Assembly (NCBI RefSeq): GCF_009659625.1
Contig: NZ_VOIW01000001.1
Coordinates: 558,001-622,000 of the forward strand
Length of the DNA stretch: 64,000 bases
Direction of reading: 5' to 3'
Source of the DNA: Pseudomonas haemolytica
GTDB lineage: Bacteria > Pseudomonadota > Gammaproteobacteria > Pseudomonadales > Pseudomonadaceae
Below, piece after piece: positions 50,199 to 59,711 of the stretch (the stretch's first letter is position 1; every line of letters begins with the position of its first letter). Below the pieces are notes generated by a model, which was not told where the DNA came from, ran no database searches, and was given only the letters and a program-made list of their open reading frames with translations. The position numbers and the translations under genes were made by a program.

Positions 50199-51938
50199 TT
50201 AATTGCCTTTTCCGTGAATTACTTTATGGCGTTTTGGAGTGACGACGTAGATGTTGTCAATGTCAAAAATAGCGCCGCCTTGAGAAACTAGATTCTTGTG
50301 GTGAATTTCGAACTTCACAGACTTTCCTACCCACTCTGACTTGCTTGAAAAGGGAGCCTTCCCATCTAGCATTATCGACAGGTTTTGACGATTGAACTGA
50401 CTTTCCAGTTCCGAGTCGTTCGCAACCGCTTTCCAGAAGGCTTCGCGAAATGCTCTGAAGTTTTTATATTCCTGGCCTCTGAGCTTATCGGCAATTTGCG
50501 ATGGTATAGGTGCACCTTCACCTTGTGAGGCCGCTCCTAGCCAAGGACCGGTCATAGCTTGCCCGTCGCCTGTCACAATTCCGGGATCTTCTCGCCGATC
50601 CCTGAACATTATATAGAGCGGAGCTAATCCTGAATCTATTGGAAAGACCGTTATGAAGTCATCAAAGCTCGCCTCACTGATTCCTGGAAAGTAATCCACT
50701 CTGCCCTCTACCGGAGTCACTGTCGCTCCTACGTAAACAGGTGGCTCTGGTTGGTCGGTGGGCAGCGAGGTCGAACTATTCCCTGGTGCAGTAATAGGTG
50801 TCCAGATCAACGTCCTTGGTGGCGCGTCATTCGTCGTGACGGTATAAACCCTCTGCTCGACATCATAGCTGGCGGCAACAATATTGACCTTGGAGGGCAC
50901 AGCCGTGCCGTCTGTCTTGACTATAAAAACTTCCGAGCGCCCATCTGCTGCTGTTTTTGAACTGATACGCACTGGTAGGTCGATTGTGCCGCCAGTGCTG
51001 GCAAGAGCGTTCAAATCGTGGGTGTGTGAGGGAACAAGGTCGGACAACGGTGTACTCAGAACATAACGTTCCGGCAGCTCTCCATTCGCCAACTTCGGGG
51101 AGTAGATCAGCGCAGACACACCTACCAAAAGGCCAGATGCCGTACCCGCCAGTAGGCTACTTAATGCGCTAATGGCAGAGCGAATGGCCGCTTGCAACGT
51201 AGCGGCTGCGGTTTCAAGTGTGGAAATAGTCCCTGCCGCAGTTATGACCAGAGGCCCCGTTGCGGCAGCCGAGCCGGAAGAGCGGAAAGTATTGGCCGCT
51301 CGAACTGTCTGCGCGGCCTCGGCAGCTAATCGTTGTGCTTCAGCTTCACGGGTGAGACGGGCTTGCTCTTCGGCTATGGCGGTTGATAGCGCGTCATTTA
51401 TAAGAGTAAGGTGATCATTCAGTATTTTTGCTTCTGCATTTAATAATTTTGCTTCATAGGCCGCTTTATGCGACTTAATCCAATCTTGTGCGAAATGATA
51501 ATAAAAATCTCCTGGAAAGCTGCCGTTTGGGATTCTGAAGCCAGTGGTAGGATCAGCACCGTCATAAGATTTTGCGATGTCGAACTGAATTCTATAGGCG
51601 GCTGATCGTTCCGCTATTTTTGCTTCAATTTGTTTGACCTGAAATCCTAGCTTTTCAGTGAGGCTTTTACCAACGGCGTTTGCTTGCGCTTCGATGTCAG
51701 AAAATTCAGCTTCAGCCTTTTTCGGCAGTGCGGTAATGGCCGCTTCGTATTCCCTGGGTGATTTTCGGTATTCTTCGTGCACCATTTCGTCGGCACTGGC
51801 TACAAGATCGGCATATATCCCGATAAGCCAGCCAGGTATGGGGGGCGGACCATATCCACCTCCAAATCCATTTATAGAGTAATCGTTCTCTTTTCCTGCG
51901 GTGATAACAATGGGGCCGATTTCCAGTTGTCCTGACAT
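50199..51938 (-). CDS. S-type pyocin with C-terminal HNH DNase domain
   Basis: Bacteriocin that enters related cells and degrades DNA. 579 residues: N-terminal ~90 residues with a Gly/Pro-rich opening (ITAGKENDYSINGFGGGYGP), a long helical part (~60-230), a pyocin-S translocation-type domain (~300-450), and a colicin-E9-like nuclease at ~480-579 with the active site VKFEIHHKNLVSQGG ... TPKRHKVIH. AAGGAG lies 7 nt before the ATG at 51938. Its G+C is lower than the wsp genes. The receptor-binding region is not recognised. Confidence 0.93.
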   Translation of the reverse strand: MSGQLEIGPIVITAGKENDYSINGFGGGYGPPPIPGWLIGIYADLVASADEMVHEEYRKSPREYEAAITALPKKAEAEFSDIEAQANAVGKSLTEKLGFQVKQIEAKIAERSAAYRIQFDIAKSYDGADPTTGFRIPNGSFPGDFYYHFAQDWIKSHKAAYEAKLLNAEAKILNDHLTLINDALSTAIAEEQARLTREAEAQRLAAEAAQTVRAANTFRSSGSAAATGPLVITAAGTISTLETAAATLQAAIRSAISALSSLLAGTASGLLVGVSALIYSPKLANGELPERYVLSTPLSDLVPSHTHDLNALASTGGTIDLPVRISSKTAADGRSEVFIVKTDGTAVPSKVNIVAASYDVEQRVYTVTTNDAPPRTLIWTPITAPGNSSTSLPTDQPEPPVYVGATVTPVEGRVDYFPGISEASFDDFITVFPIDSGLAPLYIMFRDRREDPGIVTGDGQAMTGPWLGAASQGEGAPIPSQIADKLRGQEYKNFRAFREAFWKAVANDSELESQFNRQNLSIMLDGKAPFSSKSEWVGKSVKFEIHHKNLVSQGGAIFDIDNIYVVTPKRHKVIHGKGN

Positions 51939-52376
51939 TGTTTGCTCCTTAATCAAGTGCACGCTGCCAGATCAGAGTCTTAAAGTAGGCTAGGTTAACC
52001 TTTGAATGCTGAGAGGCATGCGGTGGTTGGCAGTTGGTAACTCACATGTGAGCTGCAAACTGAAGCTACTTGAATCAAAAAGTGCTACAAGATGGGGGCA
52101 TGTGATTAGGAAGTGCCCTACGCTGATTTCGGAAATGAATTCTTTATCAGGCTAGCTGCGAAGGGGCGTGCTTCTACTTCTAGTTGGGTGTAGTGAGCAT
52201 GCTTGATGGTGCTTCAGTGCAAACATTCCAGCCCCACTTTCACTGCCAGTCTGCCCATTTGTCGGGGCTTCAGGCGTGATCAATCCACTTGCAACTGACC
52301 AACCGGGCTGCCGTTTTCCTCCGCTTGCCGTTATACTCGCCGGCTTTCACAAGTTCGCCAACGAGTGCTGCCCGCC
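51939..52376. other. Non-coding interval upstream of the pyocin and prfB
   Basis: 438 bp without a gene. It contains a 12-bp palindrome CTCACATGTGAG (52041-52052) about 100 bp before the pyocin start. No LexA box (CTGT-N8-ACAG) was seen, although many S pyocins are damage-induced through RecA/PrtN. The prfB promoter must lie in the right part. Confidence 0.5.
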
Positions 52377-53472
52377 ATGGAAATCAACCCGATCCTTAAC
52401 ACCATCAAGGACCTGTCCGAGCGCTCCGAAACTATTCGGGGGTATCTTTGACTACGATCAAAAGCATGAGCGTCTGACCGAGGTCAATCGCGAGCTTGAA
52501 GATCCGAGCGTCTGGAACAAACCTGAATACGCCCAGGAACTGGGGCGCGAGCGCGCTGCGCTGGCGCAGATCGTCGACACCCTCGACGAGTTGAACACCG
52601 GCCTGGGCGATTGCCGTGACCTGCTGGACATGGCCGTCGAAGAAAACGACGAAGGCGCAGTGGGCGATGTCGTCGCCGAGCTGGCCCGTCTCGAGGAAAA
52701 CCTCGCCAAGCTTGAATTCCGTCGTATGTTCAGCCATGAAATGGACCCGAACAACGCCTACCTGGACATCCAGGCTGGTTCCGGCGGCACCGAGGCCCAG
52801 GACTGGGCCAACATCCTGTTGCGCATGTATTTGCGCTGGGCTGACAAGCGCGGTTTCGACGCGACCATCATGGAACTGTCCGCCGGTGAAGTCGCTGGTA
52901 TCAAGGGCGCGACCGTACATATCAAGGGTGAATACGCCTTTGGCTGGTTGCGTACCGAGATCGGCGTGCACCGCCTGGTGCGCAAGAGCCCGTTCGACTC
53001 CGGCAACCGTCGCCATACCTCGTTCAGCGCGGTGTTCGTCTCGCCAGAGATCGACGACAAGGTGGAAATCGAGATCAACCCGGCCGACCTGCGCATCGAT
53101 ACCTACCGTTCCTCCGGTGCCGGTGGTCAGCACGTAAACACCACTGACTCGGCCGTACGTATTACCCACGTACCGACCAACACCGTGGTCAGCTGCCAGA
53201 ACGAGCGTTCCCAGCACGCGAACAAGGACACCGCCATGAAAATGCTGCGGGCCAAGTTGTACGAGCAGGAAATGCAGAAGCGCAACGCCGCTTCCCAGGC
53301 GCTGGAAGACACCAAGTCGGATATCGGCTGGGGTCACCAGATCCGTTCGTACGTGCTTGATGCCTCGCGAATCAAGGATCTGCGCACCAACATCGAACGC
53401 AGCGACTGCGACAAGGTACTCGACGGTGATATCGACGAATACCTGGAAGCCAGCCTGAAGTCCGGCCTGTAA
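52377..53472 (+). CDS. prfB: Peptide chain release factor 2 (programmed +1 frameshift)
   Basis: Releases nascent peptides at UGA and UAA. The first 24 codons from ATG 52377 end CTT (52446-52448) followed by an in-frame TGA and C. Slipping +1 on CTT-T yields the full 364-residue protein. The upstream GGGGGTATC acts as the internal Shine-Dalgarno element. Conserved GGQ in [20 protein letters not shown] and the RF2 anticodon-like region are present. The frame upstream of 52377 is spurious. Confidence 0.97.
52446..52452 (+). other. prfB autoregulatory frameshift site CTT-TGA-C
   Basis: Standard RF2 site: when RF2 is scarce the ribosome shifts +1 at CTTTGAC and makes more RF2. Confidence 0.95.
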
Positions 53473-53549
53473 AAAGACTGTAGAAGCCGGCATGCCGGCG
53501 ATCCCCGGCCTACGCCGGGGACAACGAACCTGATGGAAAATTTAAAGAC

Positions 53550-55052
53550 ATGAGCGACCAACAACTCGACCCGCAAGCCCTGCAACAGGAAGAAAACTCC
53601 CTGATCGCCCTGCGCAAGGAAAAGCTTGCTGCCGAGCGCGCCAAGGGTAACGCCTTCCCCAACGACTTCCGCCGCGACAACTACTGCGATGCCTTGCAGA
53701 AGCAATACGCGGACAAGACCAAGGAAGAGCTGGCAGAGGCCGCGATCCCGGTCAAAGTGGCAGGTCGCATCATGCTCAACCGTGGTTCGTTCATGGTGAT
53801 CCAGGACATGACCGGGCGTATCCAGGTCTACGTCAACCGCAAGACCCTGCCCGAAGAAACCCTGGCCTCGGTGAAAACCTGGGACATGGGCGACATCATC
53901 GCAGCCGAAGGTACCCTGGCCCGTTCCGGCAAGGGCGACCTGTACGTCGAGATGACCAGCGTGCGCCTGCTGACCAAATCCCTGCGCCCGCTGCCAGACA
54001 AGCACCACGGCCTGACCGACACCGAGCAGCGCTACCGCCAGCGCTACGTTGACCTGATCGTCAACGAAGAGGTGCGCCAGACTTTCCGCGTGCGTTCGCA
54101 AGTGATTGCGCACATTCGCAGCTTCCTGATGCAGCGTGACTTCCTGGAAGTCGAAACCCCGATGCTGCAAACCATCCCCGGTGGTGCCGCAGCCAAGCCA
54201 TTCGAAACCCACCACAACGCGCTGGACATGGAAATGTTCCTGCGTATCGCGCCTGAGCTGTACCTCAAACGCTTGGTGGTGGGTGGTTTTGAAAAGGTCT
54301 TCGAGATCAACCGCAACTTCCGTAACGAAGGCGTCTCGACCCGTCACAACCCTGAATTCACCATGTTGGAGTTCTACCAGGCGTACGCCGACTACGAAGA
54401 CAACATGGACCTGACCGAAGAACTGTTCCGCGAGCTGGCACAGCTGGTGCTGGGCAGCACCGACGTGCCGTACGGCGACAAGGTGTTCCACTTCGGCGAG
54501 CCGTTTGTGCGTCTGTCGGTGTTCGACTCGATCCTCAAGTACAACCCTGAGCTGACCGCTGACGACCTGAATGACATCGACAAGGCCCGCGCCATCGCCA
54601 AGAAAGCCGGCGCCAAGGTGCTGGGCTTCGAAGGCCTGGGCAAGTTGCAGGTGATGATTTTCGAAGAGCTGGTGGAGCATAAGCTGGAACAGCCGCACTT
54701 CATTACTCAGTACCCGTTCGAAGTGTCGCCGCTGGCCCGTCGTAACGACGACAACCCGAACGTCACCGACCGTTTCGAGCTGTTCATCGGCGGCCGCGAG
54801 ATCGCCAACGCCTACTCCGAGCTTAACGACGCGGAAGATCAGGCAGAGCGCTTCATGGCCCAGGTGGCCGACAAGGACGCCGGCGATGACGAAGCCATGC
54901 ACTACGACGCCGACTTCGTGCGGGCCCTGGAATACGGCATGCCGCCCACCGCCGGTGAAGGCATTGGTATCGACCGCCTGGTGATGTTGTTGACCAACTC
55001 GCCGTCGATCCGCGACGTGATCCTGTTCCCGCACATGCGGCCACAAGCGTAA
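53550..55052 (+). CDS. lysS: Lysyl-tRNA synthetase (class II)
   Basis: Charges tRNA-Lys. 500 residues: OB-fold anticodon domain (~65-165, including [20 protein letters not shown]), class II motif 2 in [20 protein letters not shown] and motif 3 in [15 protein letters not shown]. Follows prfB after 77 bp, the common prfB-lysS pair. A terminator follows. Confidence 0.98.
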   Translation: MSDQQLDPQALQQEENSLIALRKEKLAAERAKGNAFPNDFRRDNYCDALQKQYADKTKEELAEAAIPVKVAGRIMLNRGSFMVIQDMTGRIQVYVNRKTLPEETLASVKTWDMGDIIAAEGTLARSGKGDLYVEMTSVRLLTKSLRPLPDKHHGLTDTEQRYRQRYVDLIVNEEVRQTFRVRSQVIAHIRSFLMQRDFLEVETPMLQTIPGGAAAKPFETHHNALDMEMFLRIAPELYLKRLVVGGFEKVFEINRNFRNEGVSTRHNPEFTMLEFYQAYADYEDNMDLTEELFRELAQLVLGSTDVPYGDKVFHFGEPFVRLSVFDSILKYNPELTADDLNDIDKARAIAKKAGAKVLGFEGLGKLQVMIFEELVEHKLEQPHFITQYPFEVSPLARRNDDNPNVTDRFELFIGGREIANAYSELNDAEDQAERFMAQVADKDAGDDEAMHYDADFVRALEYGMPPTAGEGIGIDRLVMLLTNSPSIRDVILFPHMRPQA

Positions 55053-55067
55053 CCGTAGCGAAATCCG

Positions 55068-55096
55068 AAGCCGCCTTTTATAAGGCGGCTTTTTTA
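55068..55096 (+). terminator. Terminator of lysS
   Basis: AAGCCGCC / GGCGGCTT stem (8 bp), loop TTTTATAA, T run. Confidence 0.93.
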
Positions 55097-55136
55097 TGTG
55101 GCGTATTCAAGCGTCACCTGTAAAGGAAGATGTGTG

Positions 55137-55853
55137 GTGAACCGCGTAATGGCTCAAGAAGGTGCCGCCGGCATTGCTGCCGCCGTGGCTGAAAGCGTTC
55201 AGTACCAAGGCCGCAAGGCCAGTCGCCGGGGCAGCGAGCAACGCCGCCAGGACATTCTCGATGCGGCCATGCGTATCGTGGTGCGCGAAGGCGTACGTGC
55301 CGTGCGCCATCGGGCCGTGGCGGCGGAAGCCGGCGTACCGCTGTCGGCCACCACCTACTATTTCAAGGATATCGACGACCTGCTCACCGACACCTTCGCT
55401 CAATACGTCGAGCGCAGTGCCGCGTTCATGGGCAAGCTGTGGGTGCGCAACGAGGGCTTGTTGCGCGAAATGGTTGCCTATGGCGATGGCAGCCCGCAGT
55501 CGCGTTCGCAATTGGCCGATGATATCGCCCGGCTGACTGCCGACTACGTGCTGCGCCAACTGACCAACCGTCGCGAATACCTGATGGCCGAGCAGGCCTT
55601 TCGCCAGGAAGCCCTGCTGAACCCGCGCCTGGCTGAACTGGTGCGCTCCCACCAGCAGATCCTGTTGCAGGGCACCGGGCAGTTTTTCCAGGTATTGGGC
55701 TCGCGCGAGCCGCAACAGGATGCCAGGGTGTTGACGGCTATTATCAGTCGGATGGAATATCAGGGCCTGCTCGGCGGCCCAGAGCCTCTGACCGGGGAAG
55801 AGATGCTTGAAATCCTCAAGCGTTACATGCATTTGGTGCTGGCTTCGGTCTGA
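55137..55853 (+). CDS. TetR-family transcriptional regulator
   Basis: 238 residues with an N-terminal HTH (RRQDILDAAMRIVVREGVRA ... AGVPLSATTYYFKDIDDLL) and an all-helical ligand domain. An unusually long N-terminal tail (~40 residues, Ala-rich) precedes the HTH. The start is GTG 55137 with AAGGAAG 7 nt upstream; ATG 55149 is the alternative. It leads an operon with a lipoprotein gene (16-bp gap) and a DUF1704 gene (21-bp gap), so it probably controls them. Ligand unknown. Confidence 0.88.
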   Translation: MNRVMAQEGAAGIAAAVAESVQYQGRKASRRGSEQRRQDILDAAMRIVVREGVRAVRHRAVAAEAGVPLSATTYYFKDIDDLLTDTFAQYVERSAAFMGKLWVRNEGLLREMVAYGDGSPQSRSQLADDIARLTADYVLRQLTNRREYLMAEQAFRQEALLNPRLAELVRSHQQILLQGTGQFFQVLGSREPQQDARVLTAIISRMEYQGLLGGPEPLTGEEMLEILKRYMHLVLASV

Positions 55854-55869
55854 CACCGGAGGATGTCCA

Positions 55870-56418
55870 ATGAAAGCCTGGCGTGTCGCGGTAATCGCCT
55901 TGTCATTCCTGTTGCTCAGCGGTTGCCTGGTGACGTTCAAAGACCCATTGCCGACGACTGAAGCTGCGCCCCAGGCGCTGTTGGGCAAATGGGCCAGCAA
56001 GAATGCCTGGGGCGAACCGCTGAACCTGCACATCACCCGTGTCGGCGAGCATCGTTATAAAGCGGTGAGCTACCCCAGAGCCAAGCCGGGCCAGCGCGAT
56101 GAGTATCTGTTTGGCGTCTCGCGCCACGGCAACCGTTGGTATATGTCGGCGCCGCTGCCTGCAAAACTGGGCGGCCATTTCATCCTGGCGGGCTTTGAGT
56201 TTGATGAAAAGCACGAACTGGTGGTCTACAACCTCGATCTGGAGCAGATCCATCAGGCCATCGACCAACAGGCTTTGCACGGTAGCACCGTGGAAACTGC
56301 CGAAGGTGCCGGTGTGCTGGTGGACAGCCCCATGGACCAGGTGTTTACCTACCTGGATGACCCGGCCAATGCCGATGTGTTCGTTGAAGCCGTGCGCTAC
56401 CGCCGCGTGGGTAAATAA
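55870..56418 (+). CDS. Putative outer-membrane lipoprotein
   Basis: 182 residues with a lipoprotein signal peptide (MKAWRVAVIALSFLLLSGC; lipobox LLSGC, Cys19). The mature part is beta-rich with no family recognised (LLGKWASKNAWGEPLNLHIT ...). ATG 55870. Second gene of the TetR operon. Confidence 0.78.
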   Translation: MKAWRVAVIALSFLLLSGCLVTFKDPLPTTEAAPQALLGKWASKNAWGEPLNLHITRVGEHRYKAVSYPRAKPGQRDEYLFGVSRHGNRWYMSAPLPAKLGGHFILAGFEFDEKHELVVYNLDLEQIHQAIDQQALHGSTVETAEGAGVLVDSPMDQVFTYLDDPANADVFVEAVRYRRVGK

Positions 56419-56439
56419 CGTTTAAAGAGGAAGCACCGG

Positions 56440-57717
56440 GTGGACGATTACCAGCAGACGATACGCACTTTGTCCGATCGCATTGTGCTGGCGCAAACAC
56501 CGATCCGCGTACTCGATGCGGTGAAATGGGACGAGAATATTCGCCAGGGATTCCTCAAGGCCAAAGGTAAGGCCATGCCTGCCGTCGACCGCGATTACTA
56601 CCTGAACCGGCCGCTGTCTTTCGATTCCAGCGCGGTCAAGCTGGAGTTCCAGAACATCGAGCGCGACATCACCCGCCGCCTTGGGCAATTCAGCCCGGTG
56701 GGGCAGATCATGCGCCGCATGTGCCGCGAATACCGCATGGTAGTGCGCATGCTTGAGGCGCGAGGCACCGAGGACTTTGGCCTGATTTCCCAGGAGCTGT
56801 ACGGCGCCGCTTCGGATGCCTTCCACGCCGGCGACCCGACCCTGGCGGACCTGGGCCTGATGCTCTCGGACTACCTGAACAATATCGATGGCCGTGGCGA
56901 CCTCAAGGACGAAGCCAAGACCCTCACCGCCAAGGATGCGGTAAGCCTGCTGCAAACGCGCCTGAACAAGGTGTTTGGTGAAGCGCAGGAGACCATTCGA
57001 GTGTTTGAGTCTGACGGGATCGTCGCCGATGCGGCAGCGGGCGCCGACTACATCAAGATCCGCGCCGATGCGATGTTCAATGATCGCGACGTGCGCGCCC
57101 TGGAAGTGCATGAAGGGTTGGTGCATGTGGGCACCACCCTCAACGGCCAGAACCAGCCGATCTGCACGTTCCTGTCCAAGGGACCGCCGTCATCCACCGT
57201 GACCCAGGAGGGCCTGGCGATCCTGATGGAAATCATCACGTTCGCCTCCTACCCCAGCCGCCTGCGCAAATTGACCAACCGTACCCGGGCCATCCATATG
57301 GTGGAGGAGGGCGCGGACTTCCTGCAGGTGTTCGAGTTCTTCCGCGAGCAAGGCTTTGAAATGGCCGAAAGCTATGGCAACGCCAGCCGAGTGTTCCGTG
57401 GTTCGGTGCCTGCCGGACTGCCGTTTACCAAGGATTTGTCCTACCTCAAGGGCTTTATCATGGTCTACAACTACATCCAGCTCGCCGTGCGCAAAGGCAA
57501 GCTGGAACAAGTGCCGCTGCTGTTCTGCGGCAAGACCACCCTCGAAGACATGCGCACCTTGCGCCAGCTGGTCGATGAAGGTTTGGTGATACCGCCCAAG
57601 TACCTGCCTGAACAGTTTCGCGACATGAACGCGCTGGCGGCGTGGATGTGCTTCTCCAACTTCCTCAACCACTTGAGCCTGGACCGGATCGAGGCGGATT
57701 ACTCCAATATCCTGTAG
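56440..57717 (+). CDS. DUF1704 (MATCAP/QEGLA-type) putative metallopeptidase
   Basis: 425 residues of the family annotated as 'flavohemoglobin expression-modulating QEGLA motif protein'. The HExxxH zinc motif appears in EVHEGLVHVGTTLNGQNQP (~residue 225), followed by the family-naming TVTQEGLAILMEI. Eukaryotic relatives are tubulin tyrosine carboxypeptidases (MATCAP), so a protease role is possible; the bacterial substrate is unknown. GTG start at 56440 preceded by AAAGAGGAAG. Third gene of the TetR operon. Confidence 0.85.
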   Translation: MDDYQQTIRTLSDRIVLAQTPIRVLDAVKWDENIRQGFLKAKGKAMPAVDRDYYLNRPLSFDSSAVKLEFQNIERDITRRLGQFSPVGQIMRRMCREYRMVVRMLEARGTEDFGLISQELYGAASDAFHAGDPTLADLGLMLSDYLNNIDGRGDLKDEAKTLTAKDAVSLLQTRLNKVFGEAQETIRVFESDGIVADAAAGADYIKIRADAMFNDRDVRALEVHEGLVHVGTTLNGQNQPICTFLSKGPPSSTVTQEGLAILMEIITFASYPSRLRKLTNRTRAIHMVEEGADFLQVFEFFREQGFEMAESYGNASRVFRGSVPAGLPFTKDLSYLKGFIMVYNYIQLAVRKGKLEQVPLLFCGKTTLEDMRTLRQLVDEGLVIPPKYLPEQFRDMNALAAWMCFSNFLNHLSLDRIEADYSNIL

Positions 57718-57786
57718 GGGATTCTCCTGACGAAACCGTTGATCTCCACAGGGCTTTAGATTTTCAACCCACCACGAGGCTTACGG

Positions 57787-58692
57787 ATGAGAATCCTCGG
57801 CATTCTGTGCCTGCTACTCACATTGAACGGCTGCAGCTCCTTGCTGTTCTACCCCGAGCCCGGCCTGCCTTTCACGCCGGAAAAAGCTCACCTGCAATAC
57901 CGCGATGTCACCCTTGTGACGGCTGACGGCGTGAAACTGCATGCCTGGTGGCTGCCGGCTAAACCTGGGGTACCGCTCAAGGGTACGGTGCTGCACCTGC
58001 ATGGCAACGGCGGCAACCTGGCCTGGCACTTGGGTGGCAGTTGGTGGTTGCCGGAGCAAGGCTATCAAGTGCTGTTGCTGGACTACCGAGGTTATGGGCT
58101 ATCGGAAGGCAAGCCGTCGTTGCCGGCGATCTACCAGGATATCGACGCGGCGTTCAGCTGGATCGACAAGGCGCCTGAAACCCAGGGCCAACCACTGATT
58201 GTGCTCAGTCAAAGCCTGGGCGGCGCACTGGCAGTGCATTACCTGGCGGCCCACCCTGAACGTCAAACCCAGCTCAAGGCCCTGGTACTGGACGGCGTGC
58301 CCGCCAGTTATCGTGACGTAGGACAATTCGCCCTGAGCACTTCCTGGTTAACCTGGCCGCTGCAGGTGCCCCTTTCATGGCTGGTGCCTGATGCCGACAG
58401 TGCGATCAATGCCATGCCCCAGTTGACCGGCGTGCCAAAATTGCTGTTCCACAGCCTGGATGACCCGATCGTACCGATGACCAATGGCATCCGCCTGTAT
58501 CAAGCGGCACCCCCGCCAAGGGTGTTGCAGCTGACCCGTGGCGGTCATGTGCAGACCTTTGCCGACAAGACCTGGCAAACCGTCATGCTGCGTTATCTGG
58601 ACGACCCGCAGCACTTCAATGGCCTGCGTCGCCTTGGCGAAATTCCGAATTATCCTGTTCCTAAAATTGATTCATCAGAGAGCCCGCAATGA
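57787..58692 (+). CDS. Alpha/beta-hydrolase lipoprotein (BEM46-like)
   Basis: 301 residues with a lipobox (MRILGILCLLLTLNGC, Cys16) and a hydrolase fold: oxyanion HGNGGN, nucleophile Ser in VLSQSLGGALA, Asp in HSLDDPIVPM and His in LTRGGHVQTF. Probably anchored to the outer membrane as an esterase or peptidase of unknown substrate. Overlaps the next gene by 4 bp. Confidence 0.9.
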   Translation: MRILGILCLLLTLNGCSSLLFYPEPGLPFTPEKAHLQYRDVTLVTADGVKLHAWWLPAKPGVPLKGTVLHLHGNGGNLAWHLGGSWWLPEQGYQVLLLDYRGYGLSEGKPSLPAIYQDIDAAFSWIDKAPETQGQPLIVLSQSLGGALAVHYLAAHPERQTQLKALVLDGVPASYRDVGQFALSTSWLTWPLQVPLSWLVPDADSAINAMPQLTGVPKLLFHSLDDPIVPMTNGIRLYQAAPPPRVLQLTRGGHVQTFADKTWQTVMLRYLDDPQHFNGLRRLGEIPNYPVPKIDSSESPQ

Positions 58693-59015
58693 GTGAAGAA
58701 CGCAACATGATCCCGCTGATTCTGACCGGTATCGGCACCATCATCGGCACTGTCGGTTGCCTGTGGTATTACGGCTACCTGCACTTCGCCAAGCCGGAAG
58801 ACGCCTTGCTGCTCAGCGACTTTACAATGCTCAAGACCGTGCCGGGGGAGGATTACAAACTATCCCTGACCCCCGCTGCACAAGTGGCGCAGTGCGTCGA
58901 CGGTGTGTTGGTGATGTTTGATACCGAACAAAAAGGCCTGAGTGGCGTACTGGTCAATAACAAGAAGCAAGCCGTTCGTTGCATGGGGCAGGAAACTCCG
59001 CAACTGCAACAGTGA
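58689..59015 (+). CDS. Hypothetical protein with one membrane segment
   Basis: 108 residues: short N-terminus, one transmembrane helix (MIPLILTGIGTIIGTVGCLW, ~7-27) and a soluble remainder ending in a Gln-rich tail. Translationally coupled to the hydrolase gene. Not recognised. Confidence 0.75.
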   Translation: MSEERNMIPLILTGIGTIIGTVGCLWYYGYLHFAKPEDALLLSDFTMLKTVPGEDYKLSLTPAAQVAQCVDGVLVMFDTEQKGLSGVLVNNKKQAVRCMGQETPQLQQ

Positions 59016-59095
59016 CTCGCTGCACTGTTGGTGTGGGAAAACTCCGTTATACAGGCCGATTAGTCATTCCACGTAGTTCAGATCCTTTACCGACT

Positions 59096-59123
59096 GGAAC
59101 CATATTGATTCGCTCACCACAGA
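59096..59123 (+). promoter_or_regulatory. hrp box 1 (HrpL-type promoter)
   Basis: GGAACC (59096-59101), exactly 15 bp, CCACAGA (59117-59123): a perfect match to the HrpL consensus GGAACC-N15/16-CCACNNA. It lies 60 bp before the ATG of the Gly-rich protein gene. Confidence 0.85.
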
Positions 59124-59183
59124 TTACGGACTGATTGGCATCGCTGATCGGTCCACCCTGTTAATCAATCTGGAGTCAGCGTT

Positions 59184-59534
59184 ATGGAAGGTATCAGTGG
59201 AGTGTCGGGTGCAGGCAACGTCGGCAGCCCAGGTGGCGCTGGGGGCCCTCAGCAAGGCGTCGATCAGCAAATTCAGCAGCTCAGGGATCAAATTCAATCC
59301 AAGCTTGGTGAAGGTTCCCAGGGGGGCGGAGGCTCGCAGGGCGCTGGTGGCTCGCAAGGTTCCGGAGGCGCCCAAGGCGCTGGAGGCGGTGATAGCCTTG
59401 AGGAACTGCTTGAGAAGTTGAAACAGCTGCTTGCTCAAGTCGGCCAAGGTGGGGAGGGCGGTCAGGATGGCACGCAAGGTGGTGGCCAGATTCAAGCGGG
59501 TGGGGCCGAAAACCAAGGCCCGATCAACTACTAA
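59184..59534 (+). CDS. Harpin-like Gly/Gln-rich protein under a hrp box
   Basis: 116 residues with no Cys, no Trp and one Tyr at the C-terminus. Gly and Gln dominate in repeats such as GGGSQGAGGSQGSGG-like units. Two amphipathic Leu-rich helices stand out: QQIQQLRDQIQSKLG (~28-42) and DSLEELLEKLKQLLAQVG (~70-87). This is the composition of harpins and Hpa1-type helper proteins, small heat-stable proteins secreted by type III systems. A perfect hrp box 60 bp upstream supports control by an HrpL-type sigma factor. No secretion system lies in the window. Homology to a named harpin was not established. Confidence 0.65.
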   Translation: MEGISGVSGAGNVGSPGGAGGPQQGVDQQIQQLRDQIQSKLGEGSQGGGGSQGAGGSQGSGGAQGAGGGDSLEELLEKLKQLLAQVGQGGEGGQDGTQGGGQIQAGGAENQGPINY

Positions 59535-59550
59535 TCGATGGTTAGTCAAT

Positions 59551-59575
59551 AACCCGCCGGTCATAGGCGGGTTTT
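59551..59575 (+). terminator. Terminator of the harpin-like gene
   Basis: AACCCGCC / GGCGGGTT stem (59551-59558, 59566-59573), loop of 7 nt, short T tract. Confidence 0.8.
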
Positions 59576-59644
59576 CATGCGCGCAGGGGTAAGCCGGTGC
59601 TTGCGGCTGCTCCGCGCTGAAGCTTGCGTGTAACAAAACTGCCT

Positions 59645-59672
59645 GGAACCGTTTTGCGTAAATAGCCACACA
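59645..59672 (+). promoter_or_regulatory. hrp box 2 (HrpL-type promoter)
   Basis: GGAACC (59645-59650), 15 bp, CCACACA (59666-59672): again a perfect HrpL consensus, 39 bp before the start of the 61-codon gene. Confidence 0.85.
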
Positions 59673-59711
59673 GGGCGATATGACTTTTACACGGAGCGGG
59701 GCCGGGAAGCA

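Noticed and set aside
51939..52270. LexA box for the S-type pyocin
   Set aside because: No CTGT-N8-ACAG or close variant found on reading both strands.
52377..52451. prfB as a broken gene (in-frame stop at codon 25)
   Set aside because: CTT-TGA-C with an upstream GGGGG is the standard autoregulatory +1 frameshift of RF2.
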